A stretch of DNA of 64,000 bases from Cristatella mucedo (GCA_009760855.2 WPIO01000079.1:169501-233500); one strand, 5' to 3'. Positions 10,721 through 35,499 are shown, counted from the stretch's first letter. The notes: generated by a model not told the origin, from the letters alone. Program-made: numbers and translations.

Positions 10721-12453
10721 GATGATCGGCAAACAGGTCAGGGTTCAGAAAGTACTCGCCAGGTGTCGCTCAACTGCGAGCGCACGCTAGAGCAACGATA
10801 AATGCTGGCAGAGCCATACAGCCGGCGTTTAGTTACGCTACATTTAGCCACGATTTACGTTTCGCTACGTAGGACGCCGTCGCGGTATGTAACAGCGGCC
10901 GCGATCACTCAGCGAGACACACCGAGACACACCGCCTGTTTCACGACGCCGAATTTTTGAAACAAGAAACCCGGGACGGCTATTTCAATACGCGCCGATC
11001 GCCGGAAGCTAAAAGCAAAGGTGACATTCGCCGCGTACGACGACGTACATTCGCTTGCGCGCACGGCTCATGCGTCGCTGCCATCGCCCGAGCGAGCGTT
11101 TTTAAGCAGCTTCCGAGCACTCATCGCATCGCACTCCGTCGTGCTCTCGGCAGTAGCTATAGGAACTACGACCACGCCGCAGCAGCCGCCGGGCGACGAG
11201 CGTGTTTGGCTTGGCTGCAGTCCACGAGGCTGCGGCGGCGAGGCTGCGGTGCTCGCGCGCGACGTACGGGCCGCCGCGGCGTCTCTCCGCTCGCAGCCGC
11301 GGCCTCTCGCCGCCGCGGCCGCCGCTCCTACCTACTTCTTTCCGGCGCTTGTGCGGCCGGACAATGAGAGCAATCAGCGACTCGGGTGCACGGATAATTT
11401 CTCACTAAACGTCCACCACTGTTTACCACTCGCTCGCGCTCACAGAGGCGAGCTCCTTTGCGGCTTTGTCGTCATTTTGCTTTGTCCTGCGGACAATATG
11501 CGGACAATAATGCGGACAATAGAACAACAGGTCTCACTTCGCGCACTGCGGACGCGTTACGCTGCTCCGTGCTTAAATAGCGCTCTTCGGAGTCGTCGTC
11601 GCCCGAGGCTCGCGGCCGTGCGCTGCTGCGTGACGTGTCTCTCGTGACACCGCGACATTCCGACAATTGCTCGATCGCGCGCACTGCCGCCGCAGATGAG
11701 GACGGCGGGGCTCAATTTCCAGCCATGGCAGCGGCCAGAGCCGCTGCCGTGGCTGCGCCGCCTGCAGCCGGCCGCGACGCGTCGCACGCTCAGTCGGCGC
11801 AATCCCTTCCTCTGTCCGATGCTAACTCTCGTTCATCCTCAAGCGAAGCAATTCTTCCAACATGGCCAACTACCGAGCCGTTTCTAGCAGCGCCTGCTCG
11901 CGGCTCCCAGCTGGTGGCGCCCTCAATCCGTTGGGTTTGCGCAAGCCGGAGCGCCCCGGCGGCACTACCCGAAGCACTTCCGGCGGTGCATTCCGAAGCA
12001 CTTCCGGCGGCAGCGTGTCCTGCGGCTGTCTACGCGGTTCCGGGTAGCGGACGGAAGCCGAGAGAAACGCCCTAGTGACCCCTAGATGGAGACGCCCGGG
12101 CGATCGTGTGCACCCATGCAGTTAACGTCCAGTTTTGAAGCGCGCAAAGCCCCAGCGTTCACATCCTGCGGGCGCCTTATCGGCTGCCATTATGCCTCCC
12201 GTTCCTCACTAGTTCGGGTGGCTAGCGGCGCAGCGCGTGCGACGTGCAAAGACCTGGAGCTCGCAATACGCCACGCGGTAGCAGCACAGTGCTCGATATT
12301 CTGCACGCAGCGCCAACAACGACCCCATATTAGAGAAAAAGCCCAACTATAGCCTGTATATAATGGCCGATGCAACTAGTGACTTCCAGCCGACTCGCTA
12401 ACTGCTCGCTCTCAGCACTAGGACTCACCGACCGACCGGCAGAAGACAGTTGC

Positions 12454-12779
<326 letters not shown>

Positions 12780-13679
12780 TGAGCGACTTTGGTCAGAACC
12801 ACGCCGCTTTATAACGGCTAGGTCATAAGTCATACCACAATCTCATTCGTACGTAATGATACATCGCGCTGTAAGCGTAATTCTGCGGCTATTCCGTAAG
12901 CGGCTCAGTTCTAGTCACGCTGCAAAGCTCGCGATTCGTAATCGAGGATCAGCTGTCAAGCTCATAGTTCATAATCGCGGGGCATAGCGGCTGCCGTTTG
13001 ACCTTGACCTACGCTGCCGCTTGACGCGACGCGCTCAGTCGGTCGCGCTTCGTGATTGGGCCTAGACGGCAACGCGGCGAGCGACACGTCAGCGCCGCCG
13101 CGGCACCGCCGCCGCCGCCGCCGCCGCGAATCAGGCTAAAAACAAAGAAAGAGCTCAAAGAGACGTGGCCACTTTTCGCATACCACGCACCGAGCCGCGT
13201 TCGCTCAGTCGATTCTCCGTAGGCGAGAGGCTGCGAGAGGCTGCGAGAGTCTGAGAGGTGCGCGCGAAGTAGTGTCTCAAATGCCGCCGCCCGGCTCAGT
13301 CCGAAGTGCAGCCCTGCGCATTGTGACCTCGCTGACCGGTTCTTGAGCCGCCGCTGCCTGAATGCGTAAATGCCGCTTGAGTCGCCGCCGCAGAGGAGGC
13401 GGCGGTGACTCGAGCGCCGTCACGATGTCGCGAGCTCTTGGGCAGCTGTGAGGCGAGTAGGCTGAGTAGAGCCTCTTATCAAGGTGCGCCGTGCGCATGG
13501 ACCGCATTCAAATTAAATGCGCAGGTAGCCGTCGGTGGCAATCGCGGCAGCACTACAGCCGAACTTCTGCTGAGAGATGAGCATCAGGTAAAATGGCCAG
13601 TGGCTCGCAGAGCTGCATTTTGCACTTGAAATAAACCCATTTTCGCTCAAATTTGGGCATTTTTTTACACACGAATACC

Positions 13680-13800
13680 ACAGATTAATAATTAGTCCAT
13701 GTATTTGTGACATCCCGTCTTGACTTCTTTAACTTAATACTTGCTGGTCGGCCGGCCTGTGCAAGCAGGGGCTGGTGCACAGCTCCCGCAGCCCGCCACA
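13680..13800 (+). mobile_element. LINE-B reverse transcriptase fragment
   Basis: The + frame reads VTSRLDFFNLILAGRPAC, matching the thumb motif SHLDFCNSLLARLPAC of the 5.5-7.2 kb copy. Confidence 0.6.
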
Positions 13801-14164
13801 GCCACCGTGGGCAACCGCGGGCGGTCGTGAACGCTATTAAAGATGGACGGGCGCCGGATTTGAACGGCGCTCCTACCCTCACACCCTCGCAGAGCTTCAC
13901 ACCCCTACTCGCTATCTTTTTTTGAACGTCCTACGAAGGTGTGCTGCGTAAGGACGCTCAAGTTGGGTCTAACCGTAACGACTTTACTTCCGGCCGGGAC
14001 CGAAAGTCTATGCGACGGATTCTCTATGCGACGACAGGCACGCTAGTGTTAGTAGCAGGAGCGCAGGGCCACGCGCGGGGGGGGGGGGCAGGGGGTCACG
14101 CGGAGGCAGGGGTTCGCACGGGGGCAGGGGGCATTACAAACGCGAGGCCCATATCTGGCTCCAA

Positions 14165-14290
14165 AGTCTCTTGATGCATGTCGTTAGTTTTAAATGGTAT
14201 CAAGTCTGGTGAAGTCGCAATGTCATTCGGAAGCGAGTTCTTTGGCTTTGGGAGTACAGGAATTGAAGGGGAGGTCGCACAGGATTTACC
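14165..14290 (-). mobile_element. LINE-B C-terminal fragment
   Basis: The - strand reads PKNSLPNDIATSPDLIPFKT, matching the reverse transcriptase end of other LINE-B copies. A LINE-B tail on the opposite strand lies 130 nt downstream. Confidence 0.55.
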
Positions 14291-14417
14291 ATTGGTTAGA
14301 CTCACAGCGACTCAAATCAAAGGAGTGGGCTCTGCAGGGGCAGGCCCGGGCATGCCTGAGAACCAAGCATCGCACACTGGCGAAGCGGAAGACAGGGCAA
14401 AGGGCAAGTACATTTAT

Positions 14418-14545
14418 GCTTGCTGCCATTGAGCACGCTACCACTGACCATTCGATCGTGCTTCCTTTGCAGCAAATTTAAAGTGCCTAGAAAGAGACTG
14501 AGTTATCTGAGGGCGCCATGTCAAATGTATTAGCATTATTATTAC
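14418..14545 (+). mobile_element. LINE-B 3' tail
   Basis: GAGCACGCTACCACTGACC, TTTGCAGCAAATTTAAAGTG, CCTAGAAAGAGACTGAG and a short ATT tail: the canonical LINE-B 3' end. Confidence 0.8.
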
Positions 14546-15169
14546 CAGACTGAAGCCGATTGAAGTCGATCGGCACTGCCCAAGCTGAAGCTGGGGCAGA
14601 CGTCGGAGCAGAGAAGTGGCACGACGTTGCTGCTGCGACGCTCGCGACAGACGAGCGTATTGCATAAAGTGCTTCGAACCATCTCTTAGCGTCTCTTAGG
14701 CGCCTAGGCAGAAAGACTTTAGTATACAAGTCAGAGAATTACTTAAGTCAAGGACGGGATATCGAAAATACACGAACCAACGCGGCTGCGTCGGAGCCTA
14801 GCGGTGTCAAAGCGCGCCGAAACTGTTCCAATACTACGTCTGGGAAAGTAGGATCGTTGATTAGAGGCAGATTCGATTCGCTGGCCGTCGAACGCTCGCT
14901 GCACGATCGCCTCGAGCCAGCGAGCGATCGCACCTCCGCTTGGGGCTCGAGTTGGGCCGCGTCAACCCATCCGCTTAGAGCGGGTGTGGGTGGCGCCCTC
15001 TACTGATACGTTTGCCACAGGCCTAGCGTAACGAAATAAAATTAGGAGACCGCAGACCGAGCGGTCCCGTTAATCAAACAGTGCGATGGCGATTGGGTGC
15101 CGATTGCGTCACTCGCGGGGTACGCACTACTACTGTCCCGGAGCGATCAACCAGGACACGCTATAGGAC

Positions 15170-15360
15170 ACTGGGAAGTGATAGCCCAGGCGGTAAGGTG
15201 CTCGCTCTTCACGACCGAGGTCACGTGCGTTCGAATCTTGCAATCGGGCGATCCTTTACTGCCAATTGGTCGGTCGGCAATCACCATGGCGATTGCGAAG
15301 AGGCTTCTCTTCTACGGCCATACAAATGAAGCCGTTAAATCAGCTAAGATTATTTTTTCA
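15170..15360 (+). mobile_element. SINE-B copy
   Basis: ATAGCCCAGGCGGTAAGGTG (A-box region), GTGCGTTCGAATCTTGCAA (B-box), GGGCGATCCTTTACTGCCA, and the terminal hairpin GCCGTTAAATCAGC followed by a T-rich tail. Confidence 0.7.
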
Positions 15361-18300
15361 GGACGCGCGCAGAGTTGGTCTCAACCAGTTCGACGACTGA
15401 TGGTGGCGGCGGCAGCGCCGAAGCACCGCTGCCGCCTCAGCGAGCGTCTGGCGCGCGTAGCGTGACCTATCGACCTACGCGACCTATCGGCCTACGTGAC
15501 CTACGCGACCTATCGCCACCGACGAGTTCGGACGCGCTCTCTCGCTCGCCGGCGCGAAAGGCGACGGCGCCCTGGCGCACTGCGCGCCTCGAAACGCTGC
15601 CCGCGCGAGACGAGGAAAATTATCGGAAATAGTTTCAGCACCGTTTTTAATGGATTTCGCGCCAATCGAGCCGACAATCGAGCGCGCGCGCGCGCACGCG
15701 CGCTGCGCTCCGTCAAACTCGGCGGCTGCTTCGAGCCGCCCAACGACGGAGCAGATGACGGAGCTCGTCGTTGCGCGCCCTGCAGGCCTGGCGCCGTCGC
15801 ACCTGCGAAGAGACGCGACGGCGCGACGTCGCGCGCTGCTGGTCAGCCACGCCGCCACTGGTGGGCGGCGCGGCTCGACTCGAGCAGACTCCGCGGCGCC
15901 GCCGCGCTAGCTGCGGCGCATCCTCGAGCAGACGACGGGAGCCGGCGCATGGCAGACCACGTGACGGCGACGCCGCCGCCGCGTTCTCAGCACGGCGCTT
16001 CGTCCAGCGACTGGCGCCAAGCCGAGGCGACGCACGCGCAGACAGCCTCGCTGTCAACGAAGCCGGACGGCTTCGCCCCGTTTCCGCGTCCGGCGGAATC
16101 AGCGCCTCCGACGGCGACGGCGCCCTGCAACGGCGCACGCTGAGGCGCGCGCAGTCTGCGCTCGAACGTACGCGCGCGCGCACGCGAGCGTGCAGTGGCG
16201 CGGCGCCTGCTCCGCACGTCGCCACTGCTCGAGCGCGCGCGTGTGCGCCCAATGCGCCGGCGAGTTAGACGACGGGAGTGGCAAGCTTCTAGAAGCCGCG
16301 GAGCGACCGCCGGTTCAGCTCCGCGTCTGCGCGCGCCTGCGAAATCGGAGGCGAGATTTTAGGCGAGACGAGACGCGCTGCCGCCATACCGCGCCCCGAG
16401 ACAACGGTTGGCCCCTCGGGCACGCTGTTGACCGCCGGCGGTTGACCCTCGGCTGCCTAGCGCCGCGGCGCTGACTTGGGCGCCCGCGGAGCTGCCTCTG
16501 TGGGCCGCGAAACGGCGCGAGCAGACGGCGCGAGCAGACGGCGCGAGCAGACGGCGACGAGCAGACGACGACGAGCAACTGCAGCCGGGAAGGCTGCTGC
16601 GCCGACGTCGGTTACTGCTCGGACGATTCTTCACCGGACGCGGCGGGCCGGGACGGGTGCAATTTTTCGTCGATTACAAAAGTTTGCATCCGACGCGGCC
16701 CGCCGCGCTACGGCGGTCCTCGGGGGGGGGTCACATCGCCGAGTGACCTCGCTCAGTCGTCGCGGGCGGCGTCACGGTAAGGCCGGGACGGGTGCAATAT
16801 TGTCCAATCAGAACATTGCAGCCTTCCTGGCGGTAACGTGCGCCTACTGGTGCGGCCGCAGGCCGGCCATCGCCGCACGCCGCGATCGCCGGGCCGCGCA
16901 GCCGTTGGACGCGGGCGCCGCTCGCGAGCAGACGCCGCGCACGCGTGCGACGCGAGGGAGCCGGCGCACGCGGGAGGGCCGGCGACGCTACGGCGCGCGC
17001 GAGCAGGGAGGCGGCGAGCGCACGTCTCTCTGCTCGCGGTGCGCCTCACCCACCGCAAACTCACCTCCTGCGGGGGGCCATCGCGGAGGCGAACCGACTG
17101 ACGACGTTGCGTAATTCCAGCGGCCGCTGCGCCGCGGCCGGCTCTAGCGGCGTGGACCGCGGCTCAGCCCTCCCCCCCCTGTGGACTTAGCCTCGCGTTC
17201 AATTCTGGTGCGGTAATCGTAAACTAGGCGTCAGCTTAGAGGCCATTGTTGCGACCGGCCCGATCATAATGGACGTGTTTGTCCTGCTGAAAGCCTCACC
17301 TCTGCTCTACCGCGCTCGAGCCGCCGCGGCGCTTGCGTGAGCGGCGCTTCGGGATGCGGCGGCCGCGGCGTGGACCGGAGCGCCGAGCGTGCGAGCGCCG
17401 AGCTCTGTACAGCGGCGCCGTAATTGGACCCGGCGGCATTAGCAGCGTAGCCCTGGAGGGAGGACTGCTTGGCCGACAGCGGGGCAGGTCACGATGCAGA
17501 GTTTGCCCGCCCACCCTACGGCCGAGTGAGCGACCGGCTAGTTCGCCTGCCTTAGCAACGGTAACCATGTTGTCCCCAAACAGCGTCCCAGCCTACAACG
17601 GCTGCGCGGCGGCCCGGAGTCCTATGCGCGGAAAATGGCTGCTGCAGCCTACCGCCCAACCGACCTGCCGCCGCCGCCGCCGAGAGATCTCAGTGGCGGC
17701 GGCGGCCTTGTTGCACTCCTCCGACACATCGCTCGCTCGCTCGGTCGCTCGGTCGCTCGGTCGCTCGCTCGTCGGCAGCGTCCGCCCTGGCGAAGCCTCG
17801 TTCTGGCGAGCTTTGCAGTGAAAGCGGAGAGTCTACAAAGTGTCCTCCAACCGCAGGTCGCGCCCGATGTGTCGTTCTCAGCGAACGAGCTTCTTAACGA
17901 GAGCGCTCGCCGAACGCCGCCGCGTGATGCATCGCGGCTCCGCAGGTGCGATCGCCTAACCCGTTGAACAGCGAGCAGCGCTGATGGAAGCGGCGATCGA
18001 CGCTGCGAGGCCGACGATCGACGCCGCTTGCGACGCGCGCGGGGAGCCGCGCGCGTCGCAAGCCTCGCTAAAAATCGCCGCAGCCGGGCCAGCGCTGGCG
18101 CCGCGCATCTATCGTCGTCCGGCGGGGTATAAGCGGCGGGGTATAGTCGGCGGACTGCGAGCGGCGGGCGGCGAGCGGCGGGGCGGCGCGTTCGACAGCC
18201 TCCTCGGAGCCCCTCGACATCGCGGCGGCGCAGTGCACGCGGCGACTGGCCGCGACTCACCAGCGGCCGGGCGGCCGGGCTTCCCGGGCGTCAGAGTGGC

Positions 18301-18499
18301 GGGCAACAAGTGGCGGTCGGTCGGTCGGTCGGTCGCGTCGCGTCGCGTTGACTCATACGTGTGCGCGCAACGGCAACGGTGCTCCCGACTTATATGGGCA
18401 CGCTCGGGCACGCCAGCGTCGAGTTGGGCCCGAGCACAACCATTGGATGCTGACGCATGGCCAAGCGCTCCGCGGCAACTACCGATTTAAAATTTAAAA

Positions 18500-18832
18500 C
18501 GCTCACGCCCCCTCTCCTAAGCTAACGGCCGCTCGTAAGTGGCAACGCCGCGCAGCGGAGGCACGTCAAAACAAATCTTTCCGCGTCGGTCAACACGCCC
18601 CTCGCGATGCGTCCTGGCCGAAGCTCAAATCGGACCAATGGCGGCAGTCGCGAATCACGTGACGTGCCGAGCACTGCCTGTTGAGTAGGCGGCAGCCAGC
18701 CGGTGCGCTGTAAGCCAAGCGGCGTCGATCTGGTAGTCCCTGGCTACTTCCTGGCGTCGGTGGCGACGAGGCGCTTGGCACGAAATTTGAAAATGCTCAA
18801 GTGCTTCCAGTTCGTAACCGGCCACGGACGCG
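18500..18832 (+). promoter_or_regulatory. Probable PLK4 promoter
   Basis: The CpG-rich region just upstream of the PLK4 start carries a CCAAT box at 18635-18639 set in GGACCAATGGCGGC, a palindromic E-box TCACGTGA at 18655-18662, and TTTGAA at 18786-18791, which resembles the CHR element of genes expressed in G2/M. These are visible matches. Their use as a promoter is inferred from position, and the transcription start is not known. Confidence 0.45.
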
Positions 18833-30658
<11,826 letters not shown>

Positions 30659-30792
30659 TTAGTCCGAAGCCGCTGTCGCGCCGGCGCCAGATCTGATGCG
30701 TGAGATGCGGTAGCTGTTAAGTTTTGTGGAGCGTTGGGGACCAAAGTGAACCGTCAATGAGAGGAAGAGATAGATTGTTAGGTTAGAGGGAC

Positions 30793-30794
<2 letters not shown>

Positions 30795-30868
<74 letters not shown>
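30795..30868. repeat. (GA)n microsatellite
   Basis: A nearly pure GA run about 140 nt after the PLK4 stop codon. Confidence 0.95.
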
Positions 30869-31008
30869 CCTTTTTCAAAAGCTATCGAGCGGTTTACGGG
30901 AAGAAGCTGTTAAGAGTGATTGGCTCGAATTTCCAGAACTGTGATGTCGTGGCCGTCGATTGGCGGCTGCCGACGCCCTGAGAGCGAAGCCATCGGGCGC
31001 TTCGCTCT

Positions 31009-31117
31009 GGCCGTCGGGCGCCTCGCTCTGGCCATCGGGCGCCTCGCTCTGGCCTTCGGGCGCCTCGCTCTGGCCTTCGGGCGCCTCGCTCTGGCCTTCG
31101 GGCGCCTCGCTCTGGCC
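31009..31117. repeat. 21-nt minisatellite (TTCGGGCGCCTCGCTCTGGC)
   Basis: Five to six units differing mostly at GCCATC / GCCGTC / GCCTTC. The period is a multiple of three, so frames stay open on both strands (repeated ASLWPSG on +), which explains the coding-like look. Confidence 0.92.
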
Positions 31118-31493
31118 GTCAGTTCCGGCGCTTCCGCAGCGCTCGCACGCGGTGCGAGTTGAGGCCATTCTGTTTCTATTTCTGAGCTGCTGGATTGCGT
31201 GAAAGTGTAACGTGAGGTGCACTGTGAGTTTCCGGTGAGGTCTGCACTCCGCAACAATATTTAGCGAAAGGTTTTTCGCTATATGCGATGCGAGAGGCAT
31301 ATTGGCATTGCGCGCCTCATTTTGAATGAAATACACATATCACGGTGCTGAAAATGCCAGCGTCAGCCAGCGCAAATGCGTAGCCATGCATTTCACCAGC
31401 GCAGCAGACGGCAAAAGGTCGCAAAGCTGGATTACACAGCGAGCCGGTTTTTCATGCATTTCAGGCTGCCGCCCCGACGTACCCATAAGGCAA

Positions 31494-31600
31494 TGTAATG
31501 TATCTCCGTCAGTAACTCCACAAAGTCAAAAAGACCATGTGGGTGTTACGAAGGAGAGTTTTGTATAGCGCACTCACAGCCGTGCAAGCGTCCTAAAACG
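31494..31600 (-). mobile_element. LINE-A 3' end
   Basis: The - strand ends GTGTTACGAAGG-complement ... GAGTTACTGACGGAGATAC ATTACATT, the same terminus as the copies at 50.3 and 60.3 kb. Only about 100 nt remain. Confidence 0.75.
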
Positions 31601-32075
31601 TCTCGCAAGCGGTCGCATCGATAGTGAGTTGGTGCTATGGGTAGCGCGTTTCTGCCCAGCTCGGCAGACAGTGATAACTGCCGATCAAAGCCAAAAAAAT
31701 AATGTTAGGCTACGCGACTGGACGCTCGGCTTCGCAGCTAATCCATTTTTCACCAAGGACGAGGTGACAAGCGTGCTAGTGGCCTTGCTCAAAAGTCCGT
31801 TCACCAGCGAAATTAATTAACGCCCAAATATGTATCAATGTATCCTAGAGCGCTATACGCAAGACTCAATTTTATGGTTAGGGGAACTGAAGGCATGATC
31901 ACCAAAAGATTCAATGTAGTTCAAAGTTCGAGAAATGACGATACGATCGGTTGTTGAGGAGCGGGCGGTGAGAGAGCATACTAGATTAGTAAGCAAGAAG
32001 GTCGGGGACAGGTCAAGGCTGGTGCAAGCGAGCGAAGGAACCTAAAGGTCTGAGGGAAGATCTTTGCAATAATAC
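31601..32075. other. Intergenic, no gene seen
   Basis: Contains an open frame (31629-31820) whose NPFFTKDE stretch recalls PLK4 exon 6; I judge this chance (see rejected). No repeat recognised. Confidence 0.35.
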
Positions 32076-32079
32076 CAAT

Positions 32080-32170
32080 TTATGATAATAGTATAAAAAT
32101 TATATATCTGTTATGGGGCCCTCAGAGACGAACTCAGTCTCTTTCTTGACACTTTACATCTTAAAGACGA
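32080..32170 (-). mobile_element. LINE-B 3' tail, diverged
   Basis: GGGGCCCTCAGAGACGAACT then AGTCTCTTTCTTGACACTT: the reverse complement of the LINE-B hairpin. Confidence 0.6.
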
Positions 32171-32487
32171 TGCTATTCTTGATAGGGAATCAGTGAAGCC
32201 CTGACAGGAGTCTGGTATGATGTATCAGCTACACCGTTGGTGACATATCAGACGACCAGCATAGTTTTACCCCGCTAATTTCAGACGATCAAGTAATGGC
32301 TGGAATCTACGTGCGATTATGGAAATCCGACCCAAGTGTGCCGACGAAAAATTTCCGCGAAAAACTTTTTTAGGGAATGCTGGTTTAAATATATATCCAT
32401 AATAAGAGTATTTTTATCAGAGAAAATAAATAAATAGTGGAACTCGTATCCCTTTGTAATTTCTGCCTGCTTTTAAATATATTTTGG

Positions 32488-32632
32488 GTCTGGTTTGACC
32501 CATTGGAAAGGTGCTCGCCCCGACCAAGGTCTGGCCGAGATCGAGGGCTCGAGCCCAATGGCATATGCGAAGCGCCTGAATAGAGATTAAGTTCTCTTAG
32601 GGCGCTATACAAATGAATTATGTACATATTTT
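32488..32632 (+). mobile_element. SINE-A copy
   Basis: GTCTGGTTTGACCCATTGG, AGGTGCTCGCCCCGACC, GAGGGCTCGAGCCCAATGGC and GAAGCGCCTGAATAGAG then AAGTTCTCTTAGGGCGCT. Confidence 0.8.
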
Positions 32633-33043
32633 TATATTTATATAGAAATAGTTAATATAGCCTAATAATGTTAGCCTACTTTGAATTAGACGCCTTGGTT
32701 GTGACCTGTTCCGTGAAGGTAATTTCCCACTATGACTGTTCCGAGGTAGGTTGTTGACGTTGACGACGAGTTGTTGTTGACGACGCGAGCGCGAACTTTC
32801 GGGTCCAACGAATAACTGCGATGAACTGCGATACAGCTGAAATTTTCACACTAAACATCAGAACAATGCGGTTTTGATTCCAAATTATACAGAATGGTGT
32901 TACGGGTTTACCCGCCAGATGATTTCATGCAACTGAGCCGCTCTCGCGCTACGGCCTCGAACCATAACAATAATATGTGGTTAGTTTGCCGCACGCACAG
33001 TGTCATACGGCGTAGGCATAGAAAGAATGAAAGCGCCCTTGCG

Positions 33044-33715
33044 TTGAAATTTTGAGGGTGAACCCAGAACACCGATTTCTTTACTGTGAATCAAAACCGC
33101 AATTGTGGGACGAGCAGTGTGGACATGGCCGCATCTGTATCGCCGGTGGAATATGTGAGAAGGCGCGCTGGTCCGGGCCACTGGAGACCATAGCCTAACA
33201 AAGCCCCACACGCTATGCCGTGAAATTTGGTTGGGAAACCCAGAAACGATTTTTTGCAAATTAGTATCAAAGTCACGAAGACTACGAAACGCTTATTGTG
33301 GGAATGGCAACTCGATATCGTGGTTCGATTGTGTAAGGAGGCGATGCTGGCTCCAGCCACTGATTAAAAATAGGCCCACGCGCTACGCAATGAAATTTTT
33401 TGGTAACCCTGGAAAACTATTTTCTGCAATATGAAATCAAAATCGTAATTGCATAACGCTATTTATGGAAATGGTAGCCGTATCGCAATTCAAATATGTA
33501 CGGCGGCTGGCCGACCCGAGCCTTTAGAGGCCATAGTGTGAGATCGTGCAAGCGAAATCACATGAAATTTGGCAGGTTAAACAGGACCATTGCTTGCATG
33601 CAATAGTTTGCAATTAAAATCGCAGTTGCGTGAAGTTTTTTTTGAAATTGCAGCTGTATTGCAGTTCGACTCTTTAGGGCGCCATTTGGACCGGGCCATC
33701 GGAGGCCACAGTGGT
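33044..33715. repeat. Diverged tandem repeat, about 175-bp unit
   Basis: Unit starts (TGAAATTT) lie at 33044, 33221, 33391 and 33573, spaced 177, 170 and 182 nt. Each unit repeats the same order: TGAAATTTGGTTGGGAAACC-like start, an ATCAAA(G/A)TC(G/A)CAATTG-like block, a CGTATCGCAATTC-like block, then GGCGNNNTGGNCC and CACTGGAGACCATAG. The fourth unit is cut at about 33715. A weaker partial unit may start near 32838. Confidence 0.8.
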
Positions 33716-33717
33716 AC

Positions 33718-34065
33718 GTGTATCTCTGTCAGTAGCTCCTCCACAAAGGAGGCGTTTCACCCGGAACTGCAGTCTCTGCAGTGCACTACGCGGCTTTTCG
33801 CTCACACACGTGACACATGTCACGTGTCACGTCACGTGCCACGTTTGACTCCATCTCACGAAAATAGTAAAGAGAAGCAGGAGAGCATAGCCGAGTCATG
33901 AGGACATCAGCGAAGTGAGCAGAATGAAAGTGGCAGCGAGGCATAGTTGGAAAGGATGCACCAGAGTGGGCGTGGAGAGACGAGATGCTGTGGTGTGAAC
34001 GCTAACCCAGAGCTAGCGACCTGCACATCCGGCGCTGTATCGCTGAGAGCAGAGACAGGGCAGCC
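33718..34065 (-). mobile_element. LINE-A 3' region, degenerate
   Basis: Starts with GTATCTCTGTCAGTAGCTCC, the reverse complement of the LINE-A end. GAAGCAGGAGAGCATAGCC and AGCGACCTGCACATCCGG then align loosely with the 3' region of the 50.3-kb copy. It abuts the satellite array. Confidence 0.6.
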
Positions 34066-34241
34066 GGTCAGAGAAACCAAGCGCGGCCCAAAATTGTGGC
34101 GGCGTTACGTCGTTGCGTTAGAGCCGAGATGAAAATAAAAATTTGAAGGAAATGCTCGAAGGCAAAATTGCTCCGATGCTCGTTTGGAGGAAAGTAGCCG
34201 TCCATGGGGACAAGGATGATAACTGCGACGTCTGCGATGAC

Positions 34242-34287
34242 TGATGATGACTGATGATGACTGATGATGATTGATGATGACTGATGA
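34242..34287. repeat. 10-nt repeat (CTGATGATGA)
   Basis: Four to five units in a row. Confidence 0.9.
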
Positions 34288-34364
34288 GCGAACTACGCGG
34301 TTTAGGCCTTAGCGTGTCATCAATGATAATAGTCCAGTGGCGATGGCATCTGGCGCTAGATTAC

Positions 34365-34450
34365 TTAATAAGAATAATAGTAATAATAATAGGTCGCGTG
34401 CATAGCGCCATAAGAGAACTACATCTCTATCCAGGCGCTTTACAACTGGC
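34365..34450 (-). mobile_element. SINE-A or LINE-B tail, short
   Basis: AATAATAATAATAGG, then GCGCCATAAGAGAACTAC, TCTCTATCCAGGCGCTTTAC: the shared tail hairpin. The TATCCAGG variant is closer to SINE-A. Confidence 0.6.
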
Positions 34451-34604
34451 AGCAAGAGAGTCAATGAGCAAAGATTAGTAAAATGCCTCAGCGTCAAAAA
34501 TGCTAAAGCAAGCAGGAATCGTACTGCGGGTGGGGGGTCCTAGCATTCTAACTCAAACATGAAGGCACTCACACGTTCATCGGTGAGTATGATCTTTGTA
34601 ATAA

Positions 34605-35290
34605 TTCTAATACAATTGATAAAGCACCCTCAGAGAACTTAAGCTCTTTCTAGGCCCTTTACATTTGCTGCAAATGAAACATGATCGAATGGTGAGTGGT
34701 ATTGTGCTTGATAAACAGCATGAATGTCACGGTTCGGGGTGACATGCACAGGGTCAGCATACAAATGTGGTTAGTGGCAGCATGCAACCGTGTCAGCACG
34801 CATAGGCACACAAAGGACGAAACACAGGGACCCACTGAATGCTGTCGCAATAGGTGCGTTTTTAATTTCTTTCTAAATGTGGTCAAGTCAAGGAGTGTCG
34901 TGACGCAAGTCAGGAGTGAGTTCCAGTATACGAACTAAATGCACGGTCTCCAAAGGATTTGAGGTTTGTACGAGGTGCAATGCTTGGTCTGGTGGGGCAG
35001 TAGATCTGATAGGTAGGCTGGAGCAAAAGAATAAAGGGAGATGAAAGTGAGAGACAAAACCTTAAAGTCGGTGCGTTGCTTGACTGGGAGCCAGTGCAGG
35101 TCGTCGAAGAGTGGTGTGATGTGGCAACTGCGATACTCACGACAGACAAGCCTAGCTGCAGAGTTTTGTAAGCGCCTGATTGCACACTGGCCGGAAGACC
35201 AGCAAGTAGTGAGTTACAGAAGTCACGACGGGATGCCACAAATGCATGGACCAACTTAGATGTGGTATCCTTGTGTAACTGGTCTTTGGA
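34605..35290 (-). mobile_element. LINE-B 3' part, about 0.7 kb
   Basis: Tail (GATAAAGCACCCTCAGAG, TCTAGGCCCTTTACATTTGC) followed on the - strand by the 3' untranslated region and reverse transcriptase C-terminal coding (ASRRDFCNSLLAGLPA at about 35230). Frames are broken and the element is 5'-truncated. Confidence 0.85.
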
Positions 35291-35499
35291 AAGTAAGTAA
35301 TATGCGCAGAGCCGCCCGTACGGCAGATACAGCACGAAAACCAAAAAGAAACAAAAAAGGACTGATTCACTCGGGTGAAGGGTACACCCTGTAGACTGTA
35401 GATTCGATCATTAACAGTTTTTAATTTAGCGCTAGCGGACGGCCAGATGACTAGATCTTGTTAGTTCGGAGCAGTGGATAAGATTACCAAGGTCTAGGT

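Noticed and set aside
30875-31336. Repeat protein with SEAPEGQ / WPSGASL units
   Set aside because: A 21-nt minisatellite keeps all frames open on both strands. There is no start context, splice support or homologue.
31629-31820. Open frame containing NPFFTKDE as a duplicate of PLK4 exon 6 (QPFFTKAD)
   Set aside because: The match is eight residues, with no flanking similarity and no donor in phase. Probably chance.
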